The notes: generated by a model not told the origin, from the sequence alone. Shown: positions 34,305-43,826, counted from the first letter of the stretch. The stretch is 64,000 nt of DNA from Halospina sp040196175 (GCF_040196175.1 NZ_JBEFNF010000001.1:620001-684000), one strand, 5' to 3'. Numbers and translations are program-made.

Positions 34305-35603
34305 TCAGTGGAGCTTCATCTTGGGCTTGAAAGCCCGGTGCAGCCGGTCTGTAAACGCCATCAGAAGGCCTCGGAACCAGCCGAAAACCGCGACCTGGTG
34401 CATCCGGTACAGTGAGATGTAAACTAGTCGCGCCAGCCGCCCTTCCACCCGCAGGCTGCCCTTGGATGTGCCACCCATGAGGGTACCAACGGCGGAATAC
34501 TGGCTCAGGTTCACCAGTGACCCGTAGTCCTGGTACTGGAAGGCTTTGAGCTCGCGCCCGTCGAGGGCTCGGCGCAGGTTGCCCACCACGTGGTCGGCCA
34601 TCTGGTGGGCGCTCTGGGCCCGCGGCGGGACAAAACCCTGCTCCTGGGGGCAGGCGGCGCAGTCACCCAGCGCGAAGATATGAGGGTCATCCACAGACTG
34701 CAGCGTGGCCGCTACCTTGAGCATACGGTTGGGTTGCAGGGTCAGACCATCCAGCTGTTCCATTAGCGCCGGGCCCTGCACACCTGCTGCCCAGACCATG
34801 ATGTCGCCGTGGAATTCGTGCCCGTGCTGATCCACCAGGGCGTCTGCACTGGCTTCCGTGATGCGAGCTTCCAGTCGTACATCCACGCCCAGCTCCTTGA
34901 GTTCACGCAGGGTGTCCCGCGAGATGCGCTCGGGCAGGGCAGGCAGCAGGCGCGGGCCGGCTTCCAGCAGTGTAATGTGCAGCATGCTGCGATCAGCCTG
35001 CGAGAAGCCGTATTCATGCACGGTTTCCGCCGCATAGACCAGCTCGGCAGCCAGTTCCACGCCTGTGGCACCCCCACCGACAATGGGGATATGCGCACAG
35101 GCGTCAGGGTTCGTCCTGCGCTCGCTGTTGACCCGCATCAGCGTGTTCAGAAAGGTCTGATGAAAGTTCTGTGCCTCATCGGGGGAGTCCAGAAATTGGC
35201 AATGGCGACTGACGCCCGGGATACCGAAGTCATTGGTAATGCCGCCCAGAGCCAGCACCAGGTAGTCGTAGGAGAGCTGGCGCTCGGGCAGAATGGTCTG
35301 GCCGTTGTCATCAACAATGGCATTGAGTGTGATGGTCTGGGCCTCGCGGTCCAGCCCCGCGAATTCACCCAGCACAAAATGGAATCCGCGATGGCGGGCT
35401 ACAGCCCGGTAGCTGATCTGGTCGACCGACGAATCCATCGCCCCGGAGGCCACCTCGTGCAGCAGGGGTTTCCAGATGTGGGTAGGGCTGCGATCAACCA
35501 GGGTGATGCGCGCTTCACCCCGGCGCCCCATGCGGCGTCCCAGTTTGGTGGCCAGCTCCAGCCCCCCGGCACCGCCGCCAACGATGACGATTTCCGCTGT
35601 CAT
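34305..35603 (-). CDS. ndh: Type II NADH:quinone oxidoreductase
   Basis: 432 residues from ATG 35603 (GGAG 8 bases upstream; a TTG-initiated longer form is less likely). FAD site IVIVGGGAGGLELATKLG, NAD site IPIVGGGATGVELAAELVYA, and VFALGDCAACPQ. Non-proton-pumping membrane-associated NADH dehydrogenase feeding quinone. C-terminal amphipathic stretch (LVYISLYRMHQVAVFGWFRG) is the usual membrane contact. Convergent with the GST gene. Confidence 0.92.
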   Translation of the reverse strand: MTAEIVIVGGGAGGLELATKLGRRMGRRGEARITLVDRSPTHIWKPLLHEVASGAMDSSVDQISYRAVARHRGFHFVLGEFAGLDREAQTITLNAIVDDNGQTILPERQLSYDYLVLALGGITNDFGIPGVSRHCQFLDSPDEAQNFHQTFLNTLMRVNSERRTNPDACAHIPIVGGGATGVELAAELVYAAETVHEYGFSQADRSMLHITLLEAGPRLLPALPERISRDTLRELKELGVDVRLEARITEASADALVDQHGHEFHGDIMVWAAGVQGPALMEQLDGLTLQPNRMLKVAATLQSVDDPHIFALGDCAACPQEQGFVPPRAQSAHQMADHVVGNLRRALDGRELKAFQYQDYGSLVNLSQYSAVGTLMGGTSKGSLRVEGRLARLVYISLYRMHQVAVFGWFRGLLMAFTDRLHRAFKPKMKLH

Positions 35604-35669
35604 ATCGGCTCCGCTGTGTTCATTAGTGTGCAAAGCATAACACAGCGCCCCCTACAGCCGGGGACCGGT

Positions 35670-36620
35670 TTACTGGAAGTCGTTGAACTCGTGGGTTTCA
35701 GCCGCGAGCGCCAGGCACAGGCTCCCCGGCCCAATGTAGATGGTGCTGGTAATGCCCATCTGTGAAAGCAGTAGTTCCACTCCATGCGCCTTACAGGCGT
35801 CGCGCAGCCGCTGCAGCCCGGGCAGAGCCTCGATCTCATCCCATTCCATGCCGCAGGAGAGCGCGACGTAAGGTGTGAGCAGCCCGGCTTCCACTCGTGC
35901 CACGGCGTAGTTCATTACCCTCTCAACCGCTGGCTCAAAACCGCGTGTTTTGGTGGCCGGTTTGCCCTCCGCGCCCTTGCCGAAAATCACTGGAGTGATG
36001 TTCAGTGCCTTGCCGAGAAAGGCCACCAGCCCCGAGACGCTATTGTCGCCCCGGCGCCGGGCGCGTTCCCGGATGTAGTGCAGGTCTCTCGGGATCACTA
36101 CACTGTAGATATTATCCGTGAAGGCCTCGACTTCGTGGCGCAGCGCGTTCTTGTCCAGATTCTGCTGCAGCAGGCGGGTCGTGTGGGCGGCCAGCAGCCC
36201 CTGACCGGCAAAGATCTGCTTGCTGTCGACCACCCGCATGGAGAAATTGCCTGTGTCCCCGGCTGCATCGCGTTGGCGGCGGTATTCCGCCAGAACCGTG
36301 TTCATGGCGACACTGGCGTTTTCGTAGATCTTACTGCGCGAACGGGTGACCGTCTCACAGATCGCCAGGTCATAGTTCTCCACGATCTGTTCCATGAACA
36401 GCTTATGAATCTGTTCCGCCGAGAAGGCTTCAGTCTCAGCGTGGTGACCCTTCTGGAGGAGTCCCTGATCGTAAAACTCCTGTGTCAGCTTGGGGTCGTG
36501 GGTATCAGTGTAGGTCTGGTCATCAATGTGAGCGGTAACCGGCAGAATGAAGAGCCCATGCTCTCTGCTGAACTCATGGGGGATGTCGCAGGCGGAATCG
36601 ACAATAAGCCCTGTTTTCAT
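35670..36620 (-). CDS. DegV-family fatty acid-binding protein
   Basis: 316 residues. Start KTGLIVDSACDIPHEFSREH, central SMRVVDSKQIFAGQGLLAAH and the LNITPVIFGKG segment are DegV hallmarks. DegV proteins hold a fatty acid between two domains; in some bacteria they feed a fatty acid kinase. No kinase gene is near. The 36621-36916 stretch upstream contains no gene and shows only an AT-rich promoter-like part. Confidence 0.9.
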   Translation of the reverse strand: MKTGLIVDSACDIPHEFSREHGLFILPVTAHIDDQTYTDTHDPKLTQEFYDQGLLQKGHHAETEAFSAEQIHKLFMEQIVENYDLAICETVTRSRSKIYENASVAMNTVLAEYRRQRDAAGDTGNFSMRVVDSKQIFAGQGLLAAHTTRLLQQNLDKNALRHEVEAFTDNIYSVVIPRDLHYIRERARRRGDNSVSGLVAFLGKALNITPVIFGKGAEGKPATKTRGFEPAVERVMNYAVARVEAGLLTPYVALSCGMEWDEIEALPGLQRLRDACKAHGVELLLSQMGITSTIYIGPGSLCLALAAETHEFNDFQ

Positions 36621-36916
36621 GGTCAGCCTCCTCAGGTCCGCACTGCTTCATCGGGAAAGGTCTCGGATGCTTTCCGGTAGTTCCCGTCAGCGGACATCAA
36701 TAATCCAGAATTAGGTGTAAGATAACAGACTGGTAAGTTTCCGTGGCGCAGTTCCCTTTTTCAAGAGAGTTCGAAACGCTAACCGGAATAGGGAAGGCAG
36801 TGGCCTGTGCGGTTAATCGCACCGTGGAATTTTAGGCGCCGCTTGACGCCAATAGAATGACGCTCAATGATGAGTCTCAAGATCCGCAACCCCGCAACTC
36901 AACAGGAGAAAACGCC

Positions 36917-37924
36917 ATGAAAACGGTTACCGTCACCAGCCCCGGCGGGCTTGATAAACTCCAGGTCAGTGACCAGGCCGAACCCGGCCAACCCGGGCCC
37001 GGCGAGATCCGTGTGCGGGTGCATGCCAACTCTCTCAACTTCCATGACTACCTTGTGGCTAATGGCGGCATCCCCACCGAAGATGGCCGTATCCCCATGT
37101 CTGACGGTGCCGGTGAGGTGGAAGCCGTGGGCGAGGGTATTGAGGAATTCGCCGTGGGTGACAGCGTCGTCTCCACCTTCTTTCCGCCCTGGCTGGAAGG
37201 CGAGCCGCAGCAGGGCAATTTCACCACTGTGCCTGGTGATGGCGTGGACGGCTACGCCCGCGAACAGGTTGTGCGTGCGGCCAAGAGCTTCACTCACGCC
37301 CCGCAAGGTTACAGCCACGCCGAGGCCGCCACGCTCACCACCGCCGGTCTCACCGCTTGGCGTGCCCTGACTGTGGACAATCACATCAAAGCCGGCGATA
37401 CCATCCTCATTCTGGGCACTGGTGGCGTTTCCATCTTTGCTCTTCAGTTTGCGCGCTCCATGGGCGTTAACGTCATCGCCACCTCTTCCTCTGATGAAAA
37501 GCTTGCTCGCTTGAAGAACATGGGCGCCCAGCACACCATCAACTATAAGGAGAACCCCAAGTGGGGTAAGACGGTGAAAGAGCTCACCAACGGCCAGGGC
37601 GTGGACCAGGTGATCGAGGTGGGCGGCCCTGGCACCGTGGCCCAGTCCATTGAGGCCATCCGCGTAGGCGGGCTTATTTCCCTGATCGGTGTGCTCACCG
37701 GCAGCGGCGGCGACGTGCCCACCGCCAAGCTCATGGCCAAACAGGCCAGGCTTCAGGGCCTGCTCGTCGGCAGCCGCCGACACCAGATCGATATGGTGAA
37801 TGCCATCAACGCTACCGGCCTCAAGCCAGTGATTGACCGTAGCTTCAAGCTGGACGACATTGCGGATGCGTTCCGGCATGAGGAAACCGGCAAACACTTT
37901 GGAAAGATCTGTTTGGAATTCTGA
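36917..37924 (+). CDS. Quinone oxidoreductase-like MDR protein
   Basis: 335 residues from ATG 36917 (AGGAG 8 bases upstream). Medium-chain dehydrogenase fold without the zinc-binding cysteines; nucleotide fold TILILGTGGVSIFALQFARS and motif GGLISLIGVLTGSGG. Likely NADPH-dependent reductase of quinones or enones. Transcribed alone. Confidence 0.88.
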   Translation: MKTVTVTSPGGLDKLQVSDQAEPGQPGPGEIRVRVHANSLNFHDYLVANGGIPTEDGRIPMSDGAGEVEAVGEGIEEFAVGDSVVSTFFPPWLEGEPQQGNFTTVPGDGVDGYAREQVVRAAKSFTHAPQGYSHAEAATLTTAGLTAWRALTVDNHIKAGDTILILGTGGVSIFALQFARSMGVNVIATSSSDEKLARLKNMGAQHTINYKENPKWGKTVKELTNGQGVDQVIEVGGPGTVAQSIEAIRVGGLISLIGVLTGSGGDVPTAKLMAKQARLQGLLVGSRRHQIDMVNAINATGLKPVIDRSFKLDDIADAFRHEETGKHFGKICLEF

Positions 37925-38090
37925 TCGGGCTACCACGCCTGCTGCGGCGTCGTGGCCAGAGCCATGGCGCCGGCAATCCCTCCTCTCGCCCTTGTCATTT
38001 CCTACCCAATACGGGCCCCAAAACATCACTATTGAACTCAGGGCCAGCGAGTCACGTAATTCACTGGAAGCCTACTTTAAGTGAGTACTG

Positions 38091-38342
38091 ATGGAACTGG
38101 CCGAAGAAGACGAGTCAAGAATCATCGAAATGGCATGGGAGGATAGAACGCCGTTTGAGGCCATTGAATCGCAGTTTGGCCTTAAGGAGTCTGAGGTGAT
38201 TCGGTTGATGCGTTGTCGTTTGAAGCGCCGCAGCTTCGAATTGTGGCGTTCAAGAGTGTCTGGTCGTTCAACAAAACATCGAAAGCTACGAAGTCCGAAA
38301 GTGGGCCGAGGTTATTGCCCAACTCAGTACAAACATCGTTAA
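38091..38342 (+). CDS. TIGR03643/DUF2805 family small protein
   Basis: 83 residues. EEDESRIIEMAWEDRTPFEA, then SQFGLKESEVIRLMRCRLKR is the pattern of this conserved helix-turn-helix-like family; highly basic C-terminus (SGRSTKHRKLRSPKVGRGY). Function unknown; possibly nucleic-acid binding. Frame ends just before the convergent mtfA. Confidence 0.8.
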   Translation: MELAEEDESRIIEMAWEDRTPFEAIESQFGLKESEVIRLMRCRLKRRSFELWRSRVSGRSTKHRKLRSPKVGRGYCPTQYKHR

Positions 38343-38373
38343 CTGCGCTCTGGTACGGGCGACAGGCGCGCGT

Positions 38374-39210
38374 CTAATCGCAGGTATTGTCTTCTGGGGC
38401 ATCGAGATTGAGTGGGTCCAGCCGGTAAAAACCACAGAGCTCGTTATAGACATACGGCTGTTTCGCTTTGAGGTGACCGGGCTGCTGAAAAAAGGTCTCC
38501 GTCAACACGGCAAAAAATTCCGCTGGCTGGGTTGCGCCATAAGGATCAAGCCAGGATTTGCGATGATGACGCAGTGAGTGGCGCAGCTGTTCATAGGCAT
38601 GGCTCATGGTTTCCTGCCAGTGCCGGGCCTGCTCGCCGCTGAGCGGTGGTGCGCCGTCGGCGGTGCCGTCCAGATAATCCAGTTGATGAGCAAATTCATG
38701 AAGGATCACGTTGTGGTGGCCGTGGGGATGAACTGCGCCTTTCTCGCAATCGGTCCAGGCCAGCACCACCTGGCCACGGTCTGAGGCTTCGCCGGCGCGG
38801 ACCTGGTTGCTCACGCTGACCACCAGCCCATCACTTTCAACTCCTCTGGCGTAATACTCGCCTGGGTAGACAAGGATGCTGTTGATTTCATCGAAATCCG
38901 AGAAACTGCGCGCAACGATCAACAGGCAGGCGTGGCCAGCAATGGTGAGGCGCACGGTGTCGTCCACCTCAAATCCATCACAGCCGTAGAAGGGTTTTTC
39001 GGCCAGGAACAGCTGCACATGCTGCTCCAGCTGGAGCCTGAGCTGAGCAGGCAACTGGTGGTATAAAGGGAGCTGGTGTCGGAGCACTTCCCGCCAGTGG
39101 TTCGGGAATGGATGCTTGAGTTGCTTGTGTCGCCACAAGTGGCGATAGAAGAATAGGTAGAAGATGAGCGCGCCAATAGCGGCCAGCACACAGAGGGTGT
39201 AGATGAGCAT
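38374..39210 (-). CDS. mtfA: MtfA-type zinc metallopeptidase (M90)
   Basis: 278 residues from ATG 39210 (GGAG upstream). One N-terminal membrane helix (IYTLCVLAAIGALIFYLFFY) then the peptidase domain with VILHEFAHQLDYLDG, the zinc-binding HExxH motif. E. coli MtfA cleaves proteins and binds the Mlc repressor, affecting glucose PTS genes; here a membrane-anchored version. C-terminus FYRLDPLNLDAP fits the family. Confidence 0.92.
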   Translation of the reverse strand: MLIYTLCVLAAIGALIFYLFFYRHLWRHKQLKHPFPNHWREVLRHQLPLYHQLPAQLRLQLEQHVQLFLAEKPFYGCDGFEVDDTVRLTIAGHACLLIVARSFSDFDEINSILVYPGEYYARGVESDGLVVSVSNQVRAGEASDRGQVVLAWTDCEKGAVHPHGHHNVILHEFAHQLDYLDGTADGAPPLSGEQARHWQETMSHAYEQLRHSLRHHRKSWLDPYGATQPAEFFAVLTETFFQQPGHLKAKQPYVYNELCGFYRLDPLNLDAPEDNTCD

Positions 39211-39365
39211 TGGTAGGCTCCGGGGCCTTATGACAGTAACGAACGCCGATGCGCCGTACACAGAATGCAGGTGTTAAGGGTTTTCGGAAACCCGCAACTG
39301 GACGCAGCTGTTGTTCCTGCACTAGGCTTCTTACCCTTTATCCCACCCGGCAGTCAGGAGGTTTG

Positions 39366-40253
39366 ATGGCAGGTGCAACGGCTTTGGTAATGCTGGCTTC
39401 CCTGTGCTGGGGGCTATCCGGCGGTATTGGCGGTATCCTCATGGCGGACGGCTGGGATGCGTTCGTGGTTTCGTTCTACCGTGGGGCGATCGGCCTGGTG
39501 TTTGTTCTGGGCTGGCTGGCGATTCGCCCGGGCAACAGCGGGCTGACCAACCGTAAGCTTTGGTTCTGGTCGGCAGTTGCCGGGCTAGGCGTGGCAGGTA
39601 ACTTCTCGTTCTACTTTTTGAGCATTTCTGAAGGCAGTGTCGCGGTGGCAGCAACGCTGATGTATTGCGCGCCGGTGTTTGTCTACCTTCTCTCGTTTGC
39701 GCTCAAGCTGGAAAGCCCCACGCGCCTCAAATGGGCTGCTATCGTGATGGTAATGGTGGGCATCGTGCTGCTCACTCGTATCTATGACGTGAACGCGGGC
39801 GGTGTCACGGGGCTTGGCGTTGGCGCGGGGCTGCTCGCGGGCCTGTCGTATGCGATCTTTATATTCGGCTTCAAGTATGCGGCACCCCACGGCAGCCCTC
39901 AGGCAATTCTCACGATTGCCTTCACGGCGCTGGTCATCATTCTCGGAGTTTTCGGGGATTCCAGCGAAATTGCCATTGCGCTTAGCACTCCGGATTGGCC
40001 TCTGTTTGTCACATTGGGAATTCTGGGGGCGGGGCTATCGTTCATTTTCTACATCATTGGCCTGAACCATACGGCGCCGGCCGTGGCCTCGATTGTGGCA
40101 ATGGTTGAGCCGGTTACAGCCTCGCTGTTCGGTGTTGCGGTCCTGGACGAAAGCTTGGTGATGCTCCAGATCCTGGGGATGGTGCTGATTCTGAGCACAG
40201 TCACGGCGTTGAGTGTGTTCACGGGCCCAAAACGTACGCTCCCCGAAGACTGA
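39366..40253 (+). CDS. EamA/DMT-family transporter
   Basis: 295 residues from ATG 39366 (AGGAGG 6 bases upstream; longer frames overlap mtfA). Ten predicted membrane helices in two EamA repeats (TALVMLASLCWGLSGGIGGI; GLGVGAGLLAGLSYAIFIFG). Substrate unknown. It lies directly upstream of the attenuated DAHP synthase unit but ends before that promoter. Confidence 0.88.
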   Translation: MAGATALVMLASLCWGLSGGIGGILMADGWDAFVVSFYRGAIGLVFVLGWLAIRPGNSGLTNRKLWFWSAVAGLGVAGNFSFYFLSISEGSVAVAATLMYCAPVFVYLLSFALKLESPTRLKWAAIVMVMVGIVLLTRIYDVNAGGVTGLGVGAGLLAGLSYAIFIFGFKYAAPHGSPQAILTIAFTALVIILGVFGDSSEIAIALSTPDWPLFVTLGILGAGLSFIFYIIGLNHTAPAVASIVAMVEPVTASLFGVAVLDESLVMLQILGMVLILSTVTALSVFTGPKRTLPED

Positions 40254-40261
40254 CCGGGTTG

Positions 40262-40289
40262 TTGCAACCCTGTTTGTTTGCGTTATAGT
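40262..40289 (+). promoter_or_regulatory. Promoter of the DAHP synthase unit
   Basis: TTGCAA (40262-40267), 16-base spacer, TATAGT (40284-40289); start expected near 40296. The -35 sits in an inverted repeat GGGTTG-ttg-CAACCC (40256-40270), which could be a weak terminator for the EamA gene or an operator. Confidence 0.55.
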
Positions 40290-40320
40290 TCCGACTATGA
40301 CGATCTTCAATGCAGCACCT

Positions 40321-40434
40321 ATGCCATTAGATGCAGAGCCTACCGGAAACTCGGCAGGTAACGTTGGTGCTGTGTATCACCAGTGGTTTGGTTACGGCTT
40401 TTTCTTTTTCAGTCGCACACCGGGCCACGCCTGA
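40321..40434 (+). CDS. Aromatic-rich leader peptide of the attenuator
   Basis: The frame ends YHQWFGYGFFFFSRTPGHA-stop: eight aromatic codons (5 Phe, 2 Tyr, 1 Trp) among thirteen. The start is uncertain: ATG 40321, ATG 40297 (too close to the predicted transcript start) or GTG 40372, which would give a 20-residue peptide typical of leaders. Stop at 40432-40434 lies just after the first attenuator segment. Ribosome stalling at the aromatic run would sense phenylalanine (and tyrosine). Confidence 0.7.
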   Translation: MPLDAEPTGNSAGNVGAVYHQWFGYGFFFFSRTPGHA

Positions 40435-40525
40435 CGATACCTCACACCCCAGGGGCGGCCCGGCAGAAAGCAGGGCTGCCAACGGATCAAAACCCCGACT
40501 GGCAGCCGGCCGTCGGGGTTTTTTT
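40420..40525 (+). terminator. Transcription attenuator before DAHP synthase
   Basis: Segment 1 CCGGGCC (40420-40426) pairs with GGCCCGG (40457-40463). GGCTGCC (40474-40480) can pair with GGCAGCC (40501-40507), enclosing the left arm of the terminator. Terminator: AAAACCCCGAC (40489-40499) with GTCGGGGTTTT (40512-40522) followed by T residues. Alternative foldings plus the aromatic leader peptide make a classical amino-acid attenuator. Confidence 0.82.
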
Positions 40526-40539
40526 ATGGGAGCAAATGA

Positions 40540-41598
40540 ATGGTTATGCCAATGACTGAGTCAGAAACAACAATCGAGAAAACCGGGCAAACGGGTGATG
40601 CCGCTGCCGTCCAGGATCTGCCAACGCCTGCGGAGCTGAGACGCCAGTTGCCCTGTCCCGAGGAGTTGGCGGCCCAGGTGGAAGGGCAGCGGGAGGCGGT
40701 TCGGGCTATTCTCAGGGGTGAGGATGACCGGCTGCTCGTGGTTGTGGGGCCCTGTTCGGTGCATGATGAAGTGGCTGCGCTCGAGTACGGTGAGCGGCTG
40801 GCGGAGTTGGCGGCAACCCTCCAGGACCGCTGCCTCATCGTGATGCGCGCCTACCTTGAAAAGCCCCGCACCACGGTAGGGTGGAAAGGGCTGTTGTATG
40901 ATCCGGAGCGCACTGGTGAAGGTGATCTGGCGCAGGGACTGGTTCGCAGCCGGCGTCTGCTTTTGAATCTGGCCCAGCTGGGTCTGGCGCTGGCCACCGA
41001 GGCGCTCAACCCCATGGCGGTGGATTATCTGTCCGATCTTGTGAGCTGGACGGCTGTTGGCGCGCGGACCACGGAGTCGCAACTCCACAGGGAAATGGCA
41101 AGTCAGTTGCCCATGCCGGTGGGTTTCAAAAACGGCACCGATGGCAGTCATGGTATGGCCCTGAATGCTATGCAGTCCGCTGCTTCGCCGCATTATCGGC
41201 TGGGGACCGACCTTCACGGGCGCCCCGCCATGATCCAGACACCGGGCAATCCTGACACCCATCTGGTGCTGCGCGGTGGTCGAGGGATTACCAATTACGA
41301 TGAGGCCAGCGTTACGGCCGCCCAGCAGCAGCTTCGCGAGAGCGGACTGAATCCCTCAGTAATGGTGGACTGCAGCCATGATAATGCGTGCAAGGAGCAT
41401 GGACGCCAGCCCGATATTGCGCGTGAGCTGCTGCGGCAACGCAATGCGGGTAACCGGCGTATTATCGGCATCATGCTTGAAAGCTTCCTGGTTGATGGTA
41501 AGCAGAAAGACCATGGCGAGCTGACTCACGGGCAGTCCATTACGGATCCGTGTCTGGGGTGGGACGACACTGTGCGTCTCCTGCAACGGATGGCTTGA
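40540..41598 (+). CDS. 3-deoxy-7-phosphoheptulonate (DAHP) synthase, class I
   Basis: 352 residues from ATG 40540 (GGGAG upstream; ATGs at 40546 and 40552 are alternatives). AroF/G/H type: DRLLVVVGPCSVHDEVAALE, RAYLEKPRTTVGWKGLLYDP, VGFKNGTDGSHGMALNAMQS and MVDCSHDNACKEH. Condenses phosphoenolpyruvate and erythrose-4-phosphate at the entry to the shikimate pathway. The leader peptide suggests the Phe/Tyr-responsive isozyme. Confidence 0.95.
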   Translation: MVMPMTESETTIEKTGQTGDAAAVQDLPTPAELRRQLPCPEELAAQVEGQREAVRAILRGEDDRLLVVVGPCSVHDEVAALEYGERLAELAATLQDRCLIVMRAYLEKPRTTVGWKGLLYDPERTGEGDLAQGLVRSRRLLLNLAQLGLALATEALNPMAVDYLSDLVSWTAVGARTTESQLHREMASQLPMPVGFKNGTDGSHGMALNAMQSAASPHYRLGTDLHGRPAMIQTPGNPDTHLVLRGGRGITNYDEASVTAAQQQLRESGLNPSVMVDCSHDNACKEHGRQPDIARELLRQRNAGNRRIIGIMLESFLVDGKQKDHGELTHGQSITDPCLGWDDTVRLLQRMA

Positions 41599-41693
41599 GA
41601 CGCGCTAAGGCTCTATCATAAGCCGGTCATCATCGCCGGTTATGGTATCCAATACCGGCTGAACGTCATCAGCATTTTTCAAGGATTCAGAAC

Positions 41694-43313
41694 ATGGGCG
41701 GACTCAGAGCAGGGCTTGCACATGGGTGGCATCGGTTCACTGAGAGAATGTCCCCGCCGGTATTCATCGGCTCGGCGCTGTGTGTCATTGCGTTCTGTGT
41801 TTTTGGTGGTCTTTTTACCGCGACGGCGAGTGATGCGTTTGCCACCGCTCAGCAGACCATCTCCCAGACATTTGGCTGGTACTACGCTCTGATCGTCACT
41901 GTGTTCGTGGTCTTTGCCTTTTGGCTGATGGTCAGCCCCTATGGCCGGCTGCGGTTGGGGCCGCCGGATTCACGGCCGGAATTTCGCTATCGGGCCTGGT
42001 TTGCCATGCTGTTCAGTGCCGGCATGGGCACGGGCCTTGTGTTCTGGGCTGTGGCCGAGCCGCTTTACCATCACGCCAATCCGCTGTTTGCGCAGGGCGG
42101 CACGCCGGAATCTGCCAAGGAAGCCATGCGCTACACCTTCTTTCACTGGGGACTGCATCCCTGGGCTATCTATATTCTGTTCGGCGCCTCCATTGCCTAT
42201 TTCCATTTCCGTCATGATCTTCCGCTTGCCCCGCGATCCATTCTTCACCCGTTGATCGGGCGTCACATTGAAGGGCCAATCGGACATGGTGTGGACATTC
42301 TCTGCACGGTGGGCACCCTCCTGGGTGTTTCCACGTCTCTGGGGCTGGGCGCCATGCAGATCAACAGTGGTCTTTCCCAGTACATGGACATTCCGCTCCA
42401 GACGAATGTGCAGGTGGGGATCATCGCCCTGATCACATTGGTTGCCACCATTTCGGTGGTTTCCGGGATCAAGTCAGGCATCCGGCGGTTGAGCCTGATC
42501 AATCTGTCGCTGGCCTTCGGCTTGATGATGTTCGTCCTCCTGGCAGGCCAAACCGTCTACATTCTGGACACGCTGGTGGGGACGCTGGGGATCTACATCC
42601 AGAAGCTGCCTGAGATGAGCCTGTGGGTGGAGTACACCCGCAACACTGACTGGCAAGCAACCTGGACTATGTTCTACTGGGGCTGGTGGATCTCCTGGTC
42701 GCCCTTTGTGGGCGTTTTTGTGGCCCGCATTTCCCGTGGGCGCACCCTGCGCGAGTTTGTGTTTTCAGTGATGCTGGTTCCGACGCTGGTCACCTTTGTC
42801 TGGCTGTCGGTCTTTGGTGGTTCGGCGCTTCACATCGAGCTTTTCGGCGATGGGGGGTTGAATCAGATTGTTCAGGACGATGTGTCGCTGTCGCTGCATG
42901 CGTTGCTCGGTGCGTTGCCGTTGGCGAGCGTAACTATGATGTGGGCGACGGTGGTCATCGTGATTTTCTTCATTACGTCTTCGGATTCGGGGTCGCTGGT
43001 GGACGACATGGTCACCTCGGGCGGTCACCCCAATCCGCCGCGTGCGCAGCGCGTTTTCTGGGCCGTTTCTGAGGGGTCTGTTGCTGCGATTCTGCTGATT
43101 GTGGGCGGGTTGCGCGCGATTCAGGATGCTTCCATCTCCCTTGGTTTCCTGATGTCCTTTCTATTGATTGCGATCTGCCTGGGCCTTTACAGAGCGCTGC
43201 GCTCGGAACGCCATATGACACAGGGCGGTAAAGGCGACTTCCTGATCATGCCCTGGAGCAGGCACGCGCGGGTGCCGGAGAAGGCCAGCCCGGAGCTTTG
43301 GGAAAGCGATTGA
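41694..43313 (+). CDS. BCCT-family betaine/choline/carnitine transporter
   Basis: 539 residues with 12 predicted helices. BCCT marks: AGMGTGLVFWAVAEPLYHHA (the GMGxG sodium/substrate motif) and the tryptophan-rich FYWGWWISWSPFVGVFVARI. Imports quaternary ammonium osmolytes such as glycine betaine or choline with sodium or protons. Fits a marine or halophilic lifestyle. Upstream 41599-41693 contains two small inverted repeats without a T-tract. Confidence 0.94.
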   Translation: MGGLRAGLAHGWHRFTERMSPPVFIGSALCVIAFCVFGGLFTATASDAFATAQQTISQTFGWYYALIVTVFVVFAFWLMVSPYGRLRLGPPDSRPEFRYRAWFAMLFSAGMGTGLVFWAVAEPLYHHANPLFAQGGTPESAKEAMRYTFFHWGLHPWAIYILFGASIAYFHFRHDLPLAPRSILHPLIGRHIEGPIGHGVDILCTVGTLLGVSTSLGLGAMQINSGLSQYMDIPLQTNVQVGIIALITLVATISVVSGIKSGIRRLSLINLSLAFGLMMFVLLAGQTVYILDTLVGTLGIYIQKLPEMSLWVEYTRNTDWQATWTMFYWGWWISWSPFVGVFVARISRGRTLREFVFSVMLVPTLVTFVWLSVFGGSALHIELFGDGGLNQIVQDDVSLSLHALLGALPLASVTMMWATVVIVIFFITSSDSGSLVDDMVTSGGHPNPPRAQRVFWAVSEGSVAAILLIVGGLRAIQDASISLGFLMSFLLIAICLGLYRALRSERHMTQGGKGDFLIMPWSRHARVPEKASPELWESD

Positions 43314-43335
43314 GAGGCTGTTTATGACACAGCGT

Positions 43336-43521
43336 TTACAGCTCTTTGTTGTTTTCTTCGTCGCGTTTTTCCTGTTCTTCCAGCTCCGTCTTGCGCTTGC
43401 GGATCCGTTCCATCTGGTCTTTTGAAACACTCAGGCCGTGAGCCCGGTTTTTCAGCATGAAGACCCCGCCAAGCAGCGAGCCGAGGACAGCGATGAGGAT
43501 GATCCATTCGGTGGCAGACAT
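43336..43521 (-). CDS. DUF2897-like small membrane protein
   Basis: 61 residues: helix EWIILIAVLGSLLGGVFML, then a lysine/glutamate-rich tail (RIRKRKTELEEQEKRDEENN). Good ribosome-binding site GGGAGAGAG. Resembles DUF2897 proteins of gammaproteobacteria; role unknown. Convergent with the BCCT gene. Confidence 0.75.
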   Translation of the reverse strand: MSATEWIILIAVLGSLLGGVFMLKNRAHGLSVSKDQMERIRKRKTELEEQEKRDEENNKEL

Positions 43522-43634
43522 GGTGCTCTCTCCCTGGATTGATCGCAGAAGCGGTATTGTTTGCCAAGAGTATCATTGTACCCTTATCCCCTTGGCCGCC
43601 CCCTTGAATGGTGGCCATCGTCGGCTCAGTAACC

Positions 43635-43810
43635 TCAGGCAGCGCGCAAGGGCCTGGAGGGCCCGAAATGCTCGAAGTGGCGCCGGTTTCGCTCACGCCC
43701 AGAGCATCCAGGGCGGCATCAACCGTCTGCATGAAGGCTTCCGGACCGACGAAGTAGCAGCGTGCGGCCGGGGCAGGCAGGTGCTGCGCGATCAGATTGT
43801 GGTCTACCAT
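43635..43810 (-). pseudogene. Flavohemoprotein (NO dioxygenase) 3' remnant
   Basis: CYFVGPEAFMQTVDAALDAL (NAD-binding end of Hmp-type reductases) is followed, after a one-base frameshift, by RHFEHFGPSRPLRAA and a stop at 43635-43637, the standard Hmp C-terminus. Everything upstream of about residue -55 from the end is gone, replaced by the ParE-like fragment on the other strand. Confidence 0.75.
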
Positions 43811-43826
43811 TCCGATGGCGTCCGCG

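Noticed and set aside
40331..40555. Alternative leader frame ahead of DAHP synthase
   Set aside because: It runs through the terminator into the coding region and has no aromatic run; the frame ending at 40434 fits attenuation far better.
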